From NCBI GenBank assembly GCA_946631295.1, contig CAMOZY010000002.1:1-64000 (forward strand): a stretch of 64,000 bases of DNA, read 5' to 3'. Positions 42,346-50,915 of this stretch are shown here, piece after piece. Under the pieces are notes generated by a model that saw only the letters and a program-made list of their open reading frames with translations, was not told the origin of the DNA and did not search any database. The stretch's first letter is position 1, and each line of letters opens with the position of its first letter. The DNA comes from an uncultured Lachnospiraceae bacterium. GTDB taxonomy: Bacteria > Bacillota > Clostridia > Lachnospirales > Lachnospiraceae. The position numbers and the translations under genes are program-made.

Positions 42346-44448
42346 ATGGCGGCAAAGAAACAGAAGAGAGTTACCGAGAAGGAGATCAGAGAGATAGTCT
42401 CTAAGATGACTCTTAAGCAGAAGGCACAGCTTACGAGCGGTGACGGAATGTGGGAGACAGTTGAGTACAAGAAGCTTGGTGTTCCTAAGGAGTGGATGTG
42501 TGACGGCCCTCACGGTCTGAGAAAACAGGCCAACGATATGCATGCCAGCGTCAATGACTCTATCGAAGCAGTAAGCTTCCCCGCTGAGTGTGCAATGGCT
42601 GCAAGCTGGGACAGGGAACTGATCTACGAGGCAGCTAAAACACTGGGCAATGAAGCACAGGCTAATGATGTACAGATGGTACTCGGACCCGGCGTCAACA
42701 TGAAGAGAAGTCCTCTGTGCGGCCGTAATTTCGAATATATGTCCGAGGATCCCTGCCTTGCCGGAGAACTTGGAGCTTCATACGTAAATGGTCTTCAGAG
42801 TACCGGAGTATCTGCATGTCTTAAGCATTATCTTGCCAATTCCCAGGAGACAGACAGATTCTCTTCATCAAGCGAGATGGATGATACTACTGCAAGACAG
42901 ATTTATCTTCCTGCATTTGAGACCGTCGTCAAAAAGGCTAAGGTAAAGTCCGTTATGGCTGCATATAACAAGGTCAACGGAATCCACATGACTGAGCAGA
43001 AGAAATACCTTACCGATATACTCAGAAAAGAGTGGGGCTTTAACGGAATGGTCGTAAGTGACTGGGGAGCTACACATAACAGACCCGGTGCGATCGAGGC
43101 AGGATGCGATCTTACAATGTGGCAGCAGCATGAGACCGACAAGGATATCGTGAAGGCTGTTAAGAAGGGCACCCTTGATGAGAAGAAACTCGATGAAGCG
43201 TGTGTGAACATTCTCAAGCACGTATACGGAACTCTCGCATCACATAAGGATGTAAAGGCAGATCTGGATAAGGATCATGAGGTTGTAAGACGTCTGTTCG
43301 AAAGCTGCGTTGTACTTCTCAAGAACAGCGGTAATATCCTTCCCATAAGCAAAAAGAAGAAGGTTCTGCTTCTCGGAGACTTTGCAAAGAATCCCAGATA
43401 TCAGGGAGGCGGAAGCTCTCACGTTACGACCAGCAGATCCGTCAGTGCTGTTGAGGCAATGAAGGATATGACAAATGTATCATATGTAAAGGGCTACGGT
43501 CCGGGACCCAAGGCAAAGCAGCTGACAGATCCCGAATTTTGGAAGACCAGGATCGGACATGCTGATTATAAGCCTGATCAGAAGCTTATTGCAGAAGCTG
43601 TCAAGGCTGCAAAGTCTGCTGACATTTGTGTCATTTTTGCAGGGCTTCCCGAAGCGCTTGAATCTGAAGGCGCGGATCGTATCGATATGAAGATGCCCGA
43701 TTCACACAACGCTCTTATTGAGGCTGTTGCGAAGGTAAATAATAACGTTGTGGTTGTTCTTCAGAACGGTGCACCTGTTGAAATGCCCTGGATCGGTTCT
43801 GTAAAGGGCGTGCTCGAGACTTATCTTGGAGGAGAGGCGTCGGGTGAAGTTGTAAGAGATGTTCTTTTCGGTGATATTAATCCTTCCGGAAGACTTCCCG
43901 AAACATTCCCTGTTAAGCTTGAGGACAATCCTTCATATCTGTACTATTTCGGATGCGATGACATCGTAAAATACAGTGAAGGTGAATTCATCGGCTACAG
44001 ATATTACACCTCAAAGAAGATGCCGGTACTCTTCCCCTTCGGATACGGACTTTCATACACAACATTTGATTATTCCGATCTTAAGATCGATGCGAAGGGA
44101 TTCATTGGTGATGAAAAGAAAGGCGGCATCAGCGTTTCCGTCAAGGTCACCAATACCGGTAAGAAGGCAGGAAGAGAAGTTGTACAGCTTTATGTCGGCG
44201 TGAACAAGTGCAAGCTTCCCAGACCTGTAAGAGAACTTAAGGGCTTTGCAAAGACCGGACTTCTTAAGCCCGGAGAGAGCCAGACCGTTACATTTGAACT
44301 TACTTCAAGAGACTTTGCTCACTGGAATGAGGAGTGTAATGCCTATGTACACTACACAGGTGAGTATGAGATCCAGATCGCAAAGAATGCAAACGAGATA
44401 GTACTTGCAGCTCCTGTTGACATCGAGGGTGCATATCCCCGCAAGTGA
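42346..44448 (+). CDS. GH3 beta-glucosidase or beta-xylosidase, cytosolic
   Basis: 700 residues with the GH3 (alpha/beta)8 domain, alpha/beta sandwich and a C-terminal fibronectin-III-like domain (SVKVTNTGKKAGREVVQLYV). The nucleophile Asp is in VVSDWGATH; a Glu in LESEGADRIDM lies where the acid/base is expected. No signal peptide, so it hydrolyses imported beta-linked oligosaccharides (cellobiose, xylobiose or gentiobiose). ATG 42346 has GGGAGGA upstream; a GTG in frame at 42322 is rejected. The downstream gene encodes a sugar-sensing diguanylate cyclase. Confidence 0.92.
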   Translation: MAAKKQKRVTEKEIREIVSKMTLKQKAQLTSGDGMWETVEYKKLGVPKEWMCDGPHGLRKQANDMHASVNDSIEAVSFPAECAMAASWDRELIYEAAKTLGNEAQANDVQMVLGPGVNMKRSPLCGRNFEYMSEDPCLAGELGASYVNGLQSTGVSACLKHYLANSQETDRFSSSSEMDDTTARQIYLPAFETVVKKAKVKSVMAAYNKVNGIHMTEQKKYLTDILRKEWGFNGMVVSDWGATHNRPGAIEAGCDLTMWQQHETDKDIVKAVKKGTLDEKKLDEACVNILKHVYGTLASHKDVKADLDKDHEVVRRLFESCVVLLKNSGNILPISKKKKVLLLGDFAKNPRYQGGGSSHVTTSRSVSAVEAMKDMTNVSYVKGYGPGPKAKQLTDPEFWKTRIGHADYKPDQKLIAEAVKAAKSADICVIFAGLPEALESEGADRIDMKMPDSHNALIEAVAKVNNNVVVVLQNGAPVEMPWIGSVKGVLETYLGGEASGEVVRDVLFGDINPSGRLPETFPVKLEDNPSYLYYFGCDDIVKYSEGEFIGYRYYTSKKMPVLFPFGYGLSYTTFDYSDLKIDAKGFIGDEKKGGISVSVKVTNTGKKAGREVVQLYVGVNKCKLPRPVRELKGFAKTGLLKPGESQTVTFELTSRDFAHWNEECNAYVHYTGEYEIQIAKNANEIVLAAPVDIEGAYPRK

Positions 44449-44463
44449 GGATACGGTTGATTT

Positions 44464-44486
44464 CGCGCGGCGCCCGTCGCCGCGCG
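44464..44486 (+). other. Strong intercistronic hairpin between GH3 and the sensor cyclase
   Basis: CGCGCGGCG-CCCGT-CGCCGCGCG is a perfect 9-bp GC stem with a 5-base loop. It begins 16 bases after the GH3 stop and ends just before the GTGAGG ribosome-binding site of the next gene. No T run follows, so it is not a standard terminator. Confidence 0.75.
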
Positions 44487-44502
44487 TGTGAGGTATCATA
44501 TT

Positions 44503-46392
44503 ATGGATCAGCGGAAAACAATAGCAGTTTTCGGAAGCGGACTTACCAGCAGATATAAGCGTCATCTTTGCAGAGCACTTAATATTGCTGCCGAGGAATT
44601 TGATGTGAATCTTGTCTATATCAATTCATACGGTAAGCTCAGGAGCATTACTTCCGTAGCTGAAGATCAGGAATCGCAGTTTCTGGATTTTATTGATCTT
44701 GATCAGTTTGACGGTATTATTTTCGACGGAGAAGGCTACAATATCGAGGGCATGGCAGAGAGAGTGGAGCGCAAGCTTCGCACTGCCAAGTGTCCTGTTA
44801 TATCCATAAGCAGCCATATCGACGGATTCTATAATATTGAATTTGATGATGCCGGCGGCCTTCGTGAAATGGTGGAACACCTTATTGATCATCACCATTT
44901 TACACGTATTGCATTCATGTCCGGATTCCTTAGTCATCCCGATGCACAGACACGCCTTGCCGAATTCCGTTCTGTCATGAAGGATCATGGTTTTCCCGAG
45001 GACGGGGTTGGAATGTTCGAGGGAGATTTCTGGTATAACAAGGGAGTTGAGGCCGCACACTTCTTCCTTTCGCTCCCCGAGCGTCCTGAAGCTATCGTAT
45101 GTGCCAATGACTATATGGCAATTTCCCTTATCAATGCCCTCAGACAGCAGGGAATAAAGGTTCCCGATGATATTGCCGTAACAGGCTATGACGGAACCCC
45201 TGAAGGAAAAGAATTCCTTCCGCACCTTTCATCCGTGACCCGTGAGCGCATGGATATTGCCCACAAAGCAATAAAGCTGCTGGTTGATCTTGCAGATAAC
45301 GGCAATATTGATGAGCATGATCTTCATGTATCTCCCAAGCCCATATATTCGCAGTCATGCGGATGCGAACCGCTTGAATATCAGCATGTGCTCGAAACCG
45401 TCGACCGCGTTCATGAAGAAAAAAGAATGCTGTCTACGGCTGTTTACGAGTCAGAATCTGCAATGATAAAGCTCAACAAAGTTGACAGCGTCCGAAAGAT
45501 GGAAGCTGTTTTTGCGGAGGATTCCGTTAACTTTGGAGAGTATTCATCGTTTTTCATGATGGTACATGTGGATTCTGCGGGTAAGCCTGCATATGACAGC
45601 GATTTTACCGGACCTTCCGGACGGTTTGTTCCTGTTATCTGGATCGATAAAAATAAAGAATATACGAAGAGTCCTCACTCCTTTAATACACAGTCACTTA
45701 TACCCAGGTCCGGATCCGATAAGTGTCATGTATATTACATAATGGTCGTACACCACGCTGAGACGATATACGGATATACCGTGGTTGAGATGAAGGGCAA
45801 GGATATTTTCAACGAGTTCCATAATGTGTGGATCCATAATCTGAGTATGACCCTTAACGCACTCCACCAAAATGATCAGATAGGTAAGCTGATAACCAAA
45901 CTGGAGGGACTCAGTATAACCGATGGCCTGACAGGAATGCTCAACAGAAGAGGCTTTGACGATAAGTCCCGCAGCGTGATCTCACGTTTTTCCGAGAAAC
46001 ACTCTATATGCTGTATGGTTATCGATATGGACGGGCTCAAGCGCATTAATGATGAATTCGGACATCACGAGGGTGACAGGGCGATAAGAGCACTTGCGGA
46101 CATCGTGCAGCGTGCCTGTGATGCCGGTGAGGTTTCCGGCAGAACGGGTGGAGATGAATTCTATGTCTTTGCTCCGGATTATTCGGAAAAGCGTCTTAAC
46201 AGATTCCTGGATCATCTGAAAAAATATACAGATGAATACAATGAAGCCAATAAGAGGGGATATAAGCTTGATTTCAGCTGCGGTACATATATGACAGAAG
46301 CAGATGCATTCGGAAGGATCGAGGAATACCTCAAGATTGCTGATGGCAGAATGTACGAACAGAAGATGACGAAACCGGGCAGAAGGCACTGA
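44503..46392 (+). CDS. Cytosolic periplasmic-binding-protein-like sugar sensor fused to a GGDEF diguanylate cyclase
   Basis: 629 residues. Residues 1-280 have the LacI-type ligand-binding fold (TIAVFGSGLTSRYKRHLCRA, RIAFMSGFLSHPDAQTRLAEF, AIVCANDYMAISLINAL, DIAVTGYDGTPEG) but no helix-turn-helix. A helical/GAF-like middle follows (about 300-450), then a GGDEF domain with GRTGGDEFY (G549-F553 intact). An RxxD occurs upstream of GGDEF but is spaced by eight rather than five residues, so product inhibition is doubtful. No signal or membrane segment. It should make cyclic di-GMP in response to a sugar, plausibly one released by the GH3 enzyme upstream. ATG 44503 has GAGG. Confidence 0.88.
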   Translation: MDQRKTIAVFGSGLTSRYKRHLCRALNIAAEEFDVNLVYINSYGKLRSITSVAEDQESQFLDFIDLDQFDGIIFDGEGYNIEGMAERVERKLRTAKCPVISISSHIDGFYNIEFDDAGGLREMVEHLIDHHHFTRIAFMSGFLSHPDAQTRLAEFRSVMKDHGFPEDGVGMFEGDFWYNKGVEAAHFFLSLPERPEAIVCANDYMAISLINALRQQGIKVPDDIAVTGYDGTPEGKEFLPHLSSVTRERMDIAHKAIKLLVDLADNGNIDEHDLHVSPKPIYSQSCGCEPLEYQHVLETVDRVHEEKRMLSTAVYESESAMIKLNKVDSVRKMEAVFAEDSVNFGEYSSFFMMVHVDSAGKPAYDSDFTGPSGRFVPVIWIDKNKEYTKSPHSFNTQSLIPRSGSDKCHVYYIMVVHHAETIYGYTVVEMKGKDIFNEFHNVWIHNLSMTLNALHQNDQIGKLITKLEGLSITDGLTGMLNRRGFDDKSRSVISRFSEKHSICCMVIDMDGLKRINDEFGHHEGDRAIRALADIVQRACDAGEVSGRTGGDEFYVFAPDYSEKRLNRFLDHLKKYTDEYNEANKRGYKLDFSCGTYMTEADAFGRIEEYLKIADGRMYEQKMTKPGRRH

Positions 46393-46449
46393 CAGGCAGG
46401 CTGAAAAACAGCCACTTAAGCATATAAAAAAATTTTTTTAAAATTTTTG

Positions 46450-46478
46450 TTGCTTTTTATTTTATTAGGTGGTAATAT
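46450..46478 (+). promoter_or_regulatory. Promoter of tRNA-Lys
   Basis: TTGCTT (46450-46455), 17-base spacer, TAATAT (46473-46478). An A7T7 tract just upstream could be a bent UP-like element. The start point would be near 46485, 13 bases before the tRNA. Confidence 0.65.
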
Positions 46479-46497
46479 CCCATTGTTGCACTAAAAA

Positions 46498-46570
46498 GCA
46501 CCGCTAGCTCAGTTGGTAGAGCACCTGACTCTTAATCAGGGTGTCCAGGGTTCGAGCCCCTGGCGGTGCA
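46498..46570 (+). tRNA. tRNA-Lys (CTT)
   Basis: Complete cloverleaf: acceptor GCACCGC/GCGGTGC, CTT anticodon in a CTGA/TCAG stem, T arm CCAGG-GTTCGAG-CCCCTGG region and discriminator A. CCA is not encoded. A single-gene unit with its own promoter and terminator. Confidence 0.95.
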
Positions 46571-46574
46571 GGCG

Positions 46575-46620
46575 AGGTCGCAGGCTTGCTTAGAAGCGGG
46601 TTTGTGGCCTTTTTCTTTTT
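46575..46620 (+). terminator. Terminator of tRNA-Lys
   Basis: A 15-bp stem (46575-46589 with 46596-46610), several pairs being G-T, closed by a 6-base loop TTAGAA and followed by TTTTCTTTTT. Confidence 0.8.
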
Positions 46621-46632
46621 GCAGGAGATCAT

Positions 46633-47415
46633 ATGACACCTATATTTGATACACATGCCCATTATGACGACGAAGCATTCGATCAGGACAGGGAAGAGAT
46701 GCTTTCATCTCTTGCCATGCACGGAGTTGCCAAGGTCTGTAACATAGGAGCGGGAATTGAAAGTTCTAAGAGCACTCTGGAACTGTCCCGTAAATATGAC
46801 TGGATGTACTGCGCACTGGGTGTGATCCCCGGAAAATGCTCAGAGATAAATGATGAAAGCTGGGAATGGCTCTGCAATGCTGCAAAAGAAGAAAAAAAGT
46901 GTGTTGCGATCGGCGAGATAGGTCTTGATAATCACTGGGATGACGATCCCAAGGAAGTTCAGGAACACTGGTTTATCGCTCAGATGGATCTTGCAAGACA
47001 GCTCCATAAACCTATAGTCGTACACTCAAGAGAAGCGGCAAAAGATACGATAGATATTATGAGGGAGCATAAGGCTTCCGAGATAGGAGGAGTCATCCAC
47101 TGCTATTCCTATACCAAGGAGAGTGCCCGTGATTTTCTTGAGATGGGCTTCTATTTCGGGATCGGAGGTGTTGTAACCTTCAAAAATGCCAAAAAGCTTG
47201 CCGAAGCTGTGAGATATATCCCTATGTCAGCCATAGTTCTTGAGACAGACTGCCCGTACCTTGCACCGACTCCTCACAGGGGTGAGAGGAATTATTCGGG
47301 ATACCTTCCGCTTGTTGCAGAGGAGATAGCAAGGATCAAGCAGATCCCTTTTGAAAAGGTGGTGGAGACCGCATGGTACAATGCCCACAGCCTATACAAA
47401 ATCGACATTCTGTGA
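46633..47415 (+). CDS. TatD family metal-dependent DNase
   Basis: 260 residues, TIM-barrel hydrolase. Metal ligands: FDTHAHYDDEAF, the Glu in AIGEIGLDNHWD, HSREAAKD and ETDCPYLAPTPHRGERN. TatD proteins are 3'-5' exonucleases acting on single-stranded or damaged DNA, and some remove D-amino acid-like products. CAGGAG precedes the ATG. The family is broad, so I give no subtype. Confidence 0.92.
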   Translation: MTPIFDTHAHYDDEAFDQDREEMLSSLAMHGVAKVCNIGAGIESSKSTLELSRKYDWMYCALGVIPGKCSEINDESWEWLCNAAKEEKKCVAIGEIGLDNHWDDDPKEVQEHWFIAQMDLARQLHKPIVVHSREAAKDTIDIMREHKASEIGGVIHCYSYTKESARDFLEMGFYFGIGGVVTFKNAKKLAEAVRYIPMSAIVLETDCPYLAPTPHRGERNYSGYLPLVAEEIARIKQIPFEKVVETAWYNAHSLYKIDIL

Positions 47416-47471
47416 TAGAATAAACTTCAAATATAAGGTTTTCTTATGAGGTACCGATGCGAGGTACTGCC

Positions 47472-48206
47472 ATGAAAATAGAGAGAATAGACGATAAGAC
47501 AATTAAATGCTATCTTTCAAAGGATGAACTTGCATATTACAAGGTTGATTACAGCGATTTCATCTCAAGAACCGAGAATGCGCAGAGACTTTTGAGAGAG
47601 ATAATAGAGCAGGCTAAGAATGAGGTGGGCTATCACCCGCCCAAGATTGCTTTTGAGATGCAGATAATGATGGTTCCGGAGCAGGGAATGGTTCTTACAT
47701 TCTCGGAAAAGGATCCCGCTCTCGGCGTGGATGCCGACAAGATCAGCGGATTTATCGATACTCTTAAGCAGCTTCTTGAGCATGTAAAGGAAACCGGAGG
47801 AAGCACCGGTTCTCTTGGTGCGTTACCCGGACTCGGACAGGGCGGGCTTTCACTTCCTGCACCTGTAGCGCCTGTTAATCCGGCTGAACCCGGAAAGACT
47901 GAGCATTCGCCTGCGATGGATGTGAATGAAGCGGTATTCATGTTTACATATCTGTCTGACTTCATTGAATATGCTCAGGGACTTCCGAGGGGTATACGCC
48001 TTGATTCAACACTGTATAAGATGGGTGAGGAGTATTTCCTCCACATCGGAAGAGGCGGGGCTTCTTATGACCGGTTCAGCAGAAGCTGCGTTCAGGCTCT
48101 GGAGTTCTCACAGCTCTATGCTGCGGGAGCCGGCTGCGACGAGGTTCTGAGAGAACACGGCGAAGTCATGATAGCATCCAAGGCTGTCAACAAGTTCCGC
48201 AAGTAA
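47472..48206 (+). CDS. MecA-type adaptor of the ClpC protease
   Basis: 244 residues. The N-terminus MKIERIDDKTIKCYLSKDEL matches the substrate-binding domain of MecA, and the C-terminal half has the alternating pattern of the ClpC-binding domain (AVFMFTYLSDFIEYAQGL...STLYKMGEEYFLHI). A Pro/Gly-rich linker (about 130-155) joins them. MecA delivers unfolded or regulatory proteins to ClpC. ATG 47472 has GAGG eight bases upstream; the ATG at 47457 sits over that site. Confidence 0.85.
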   Translation: MKIERIDDKTIKCYLSKDELAYYKVDYSDFISRTENAQRLLREIIEQAKNEVGYHPPKIAFEMQIMMVPEQGMVLTFSEKDPALGVDADKISGFIDTLKQLLEHVKETGGSTGSLGALPGLGQGGLSLPAPVAPVNPAEPGKTEHSPAMDVNEAVFMFTYLSDFIEYAQGLPRGIRLDSTLYKMGEEYFLHIGRGGASYDRFSRSCVQALEFSQLYAAGAGCDEVLREHGEVMIASKAVNKFRK

Positions 48207-48230
48207 GGTTTTACTGTGACTGAATGATCC

Positions 48231-48263
48231 CAGGCGGCTCCCGGCTATAATGGGGGCCGCCTG
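48231..48263 (+). terminator. Likely terminator or hairpin after the mecA-like gene
   Basis: CAGGCGGC/GCCGCCTG (8 bp), extendable to about 12 pairs with TCCC/GGGG, around a 9-base loop that happens to contain TATAAT. The following ATATTTAT is a weak U tract, so termination may be partial. Confidence 0.55.
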
Positions 48264-48325
48264 ATATTTATGTCGGGGAAAATGTTTTTCAGGGTATTTT
48301 GAGGGAATGATAAGGAGGGAGAGGA

Positions 48326-49993
48326 ATGTTTGTATGTCCCAACTGCGGGGCCAATATCAACTTTGACCCGGGCAAGCAGCTGCTGCATTGCGATTTCTGC
48401 GATACCGATCTGTCACCTGATGAGGTGATCCAGAAGGACGACGCCGAAGAACATACATATACGGAATCCGAGGCGGATGAAAGCTCCGAAACAGGCTATA
48501 AGGAGTATACGACCACCATATATACCTGTAAGGAATGCGGAGGCGAGATACTTGCCAATGACAATACCGTTGCAACATTCTGCAGCTACTGCGGAGCATC
48601 CACTGTGCTTTCGAGCAGAGTCGGAAAGGAAAGAGCTCCCGAGTACATCATACCCTTTAAGATCACCAAGGAGCAGAGTGCCGAGCTTTATAAGAAAGCG
48701 GTGAGTAAGGCACTGTTTGCTCCCAAGTATATGAAGGAAGACACCGTGATCGACAAGTTCCGCGGTATCTATATGCCTTACTGGGTATACGACTTCAGGG
48801 AAAACCGTCCCGCCACCCTTCGCGGACAAAAGGATCACAGAAGCGGCGACTACATCATCCACGAGCATTTTGACATCAACCTGGAAGTGGATGCACAGTA
48901 CAAGGGTCTTTCGTATGATGCGTCATCGCAGTTTTCTGATACCTTAAGTGAAGCGATCGCTCCTTATGACTTCAGTACGGCGGTTCCGTTCAACACATCT
49001 TATATGAGCGGATTTTATGCGGATGCTGCAGATACCGAGGCTTCTCTTTATCAGAGACAGTGCAGAACCATTGTTACGAATGAGATATACAACCGTGTTG
49101 CTAAGGCCCCCGCGGTCAAGAGCATTACGCTTAAGAAGGACAGCAGTTCAAATCTTGCTCCGGAAACCTGTGAATCGGATCTCGGATACTTCCCTGTATG
49201 GTTCCTTTCATGCAGACACAAGGACCGTGTAAGCTATGCGGTCATAAATGGTCAGACCGGTGAGGTTGCGACCGATATGCCTGTGGATTACAAGAAGTAT
49301 GTGATCTCTTCCCTGATCCTCGCAATACCTTTTGCGGCGCTTTTTGCACTCCTGCCCATAATGAGACCCGTTTATCTTGTTGTGGTATCGCTGATCTTTG
49401 CGATGACCAGCATGATAATACTCTGTTCCCAGAAAAATAAGATCTACATCAGGGAAAATAATCTCGATGATGTGGGGCTGAATTTCAGAAAGGATAAGAT
49501 CAGAAAGGAGCAGGCTGCAAACCTGCGCCCCGATCAGCCTACACCTCCGCCACCTTCCGAACCGATCAGGAAAGTAAAGACAACCGAAAAGAGCGATTCA
49601 AACTGGATCTACACGCTTCTTATCATTGTGAGCTTCCTTATGAGCCTTTGTGCAGGCCCTATCGGAGTGGTCATCTGTCTGTGTGTGATAACACCGCTTA
49701 TCAACAATGCAAAGAATAAGAAGAGCAAGAAGATAGTAGATACCAAAACGGTTGTTGCATCCAAGGCTCCGGGTTCAGAGAAATTCGCCCTTTGCCTTAA
49801 GCCCCTTATCGGAGCTGTTATTTCACTGGGTGTACTCATTTTTGCGCCCAATGCGGATGAATATTACTACATAGCGGCAGTTATCTGCATCGTGGCAGTG
49901 CTTCTTTCCTTCTGGGATATCATAAAGGGACATAATGAGCTGGCTACGAGAAAGCTTCCTCAGTTTGATAAGAGAGGAGGTGACGAGTCATGA
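48326..49993 (+). CDS. Membrane protein with two N-terminal zinc ribbons (partner of TPM protein)
   Basis: 555 residues. Two ribbons at the N-terminus (CPNC/CDFC at 4-30 and CKECGG/CSYCGAS at about 70-95) precede a soluble domain (about 110-320, YIIPFKITKEQSAELYKKAV). Four hydrophobic segments in two pairs (about 330-375 and 430-460, then 490-540) flank a Pro-rich cytoplasmic loop. Similar double-ribbon proteins occur next to TPM-domain proteins, as here (four-base overlap). Function unknown. AAGGAGGGAG precedes the ATG. Confidence 0.75.
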   Translation: MFVCPNCGANINFDPGKQLLHCDFCDTDLSPDEVIQKDDAEEHTYTESEADESSETGYKEYTTTIYTCKECGGEILANDNTVATFCSYCGASTVLSSRVGKERAPEYIIPFKITKEQSAELYKKAVSKALFAPKYMKEDTVIDKFRGIYMPYWVYDFRENRPATLRGQKDHRSGDYIIHEHFDINLEVDAQYKGLSYDASSQFSDTLSEAIAPYDFSTAVPFNTSYMSGFYADAADTEASLYQRQCRTIVTNEIYNRVAKAPAVKSITLKKDSSSNLAPETCESDLGYFPVWFLSCRHKDRVSYAVINGQTGEVATDMPVDYKKYVISSLILAIPFAALFALLPIMRPVYLVVVSLIFAMTSMIILCSQKNKIYIRENNLDDVGLNFRKDKIRKEQAANLRPDQPTPPPPSEPIRKVKTTEKSDSNWIYTLLIIVSFLMSLCAGPIGVVICLCVITPLINNAKNKKSKKIVDTKTVVASKAPGSEKFALCLKPLIGAVISLGVLIFAPNADEYYYIAAVICIVAVLLSFWDIIKGHNELATRKLPQFDKRGGDES

Positions 49994-50829
49994 GAAGAGA
50001 TACTCTGAAGAATACCTTAAAGGTTCTCCTTGCTGTCGCAGTGATCCTGGCAGGAATTATGATGATCCCTGTTACAGCACTTGCGTATAACCCTCTTGAT
50101 GAGGATGATCCGGATCTTGATAAGAAAAATCCCGATACCGGTTATCACGTGATCATTTACGACGGAGCGGATCTTCTTACTGCAGGTGAGATCAAAGATC
50201 TTGCCGAGGATATGGCTCCTATCACCCGGTGGGGCAGCGTTGCATTCGTAACGACGGATTATAATGATTACAACGATATCATGAGATATTCCGAGAAGAT
50301 GTTCTATAAACTCTTCGACGACGGTGACAGCGCCACGATGATGATCATCGACATGGATGAAAGAGAGATATCCATCTACTCGGACGGATATATGCATACG
50401 GTCATCACGGATTCGTACGGATATGACATAACCGATAATATTTACCGTTATGCGTCAAGGGCCGAGTATTATAACTGTGCATCGAAGGGCTTTGAGCAGA
50501 TTTACACAGTCCTGAACGGTCAGAAGATCGCACGCCCCATGAAGTATATCTGCTGTGCACTTATGGGACTGCTTGTTTCACTCCTGGTCAACTTCATCGT
50601 TATCAGCAGGGCATCCAAGATACAGAATACTTCAAGCTCGGAGATGCTCAGCGGTGCATATAAGACGCTCAGGTTCACGACTCCGAGAGTTATCAAGACA
50701 GGCGAATCACGGACTTATTCACCCGTTCAGAGCAGCAGCGGAGGCGGCGGTGGCGGAGGAGGCCATCACAGCGGTGGCGGTGGTGGCGGAGGCCATCACA
50801 GCGGAGGCGGCGGTCACCACGGATTCTAA
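49990..50829 (+). CDS. TPM-domain protein with signal peptide, membrane anchor and Gly/His-rich tail
   Basis: 279 residues: signal peptide (1-33, ending TALA), TPM domain (about 50-165, DGADLLTAGEIKDLAEDM...SATMMIIDMDEREISIYSDG), membrane helix (about 185-207, CCALMGLLVSLLVNFIVI) and a tail of glycine runs broken by HHS. TPM-domain proteins are metal-binding and some have phosphatase activity or a role in envelope assembly. ATG overlaps the zinc-ribbon gene stop (ATGA), so the two products probably work together at the membrane. Confidence 0.82.
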   Translation: MRRDTLKNTLKVLLAVAVILAGIMMIPVTALAYNPLDEDDPDLDKKNPDTGYHVIIYDGADLLTAGEIKDLAEDMAPITRWGSVAFVTTDYNDYNDIMRYSEKMFYKLFDDGDSATMMIIDMDEREISIYSDGYMHTVITDSYGYDITDNIYRYASRAEYYNCASKGFEQIYTVLNGQKIARPMKYICCALMGLLVSLLVNFIVISRASKIQNTSSSEMLSGAYKTLRFTTPRVIKTGESRTYSPVQSSSGGGGGGGGHHSGGGGGGGHHSGGGGHHGF

Positions 50830-50915
50830 AGTAATAAATCAGTGCTCAGGGGCTGTAATGCTATTTAGTCGGGCAGATGTCTGAGCAAAAAAACATATTT
50901 CAAGAGGTTAAGATT

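Noticed and set aside
50830..50915. T-box riboswitch upstream of proS
   Set aside because: Only 86 bases separate the genes, and I found no specifier loop, T-box sequence or terminator.
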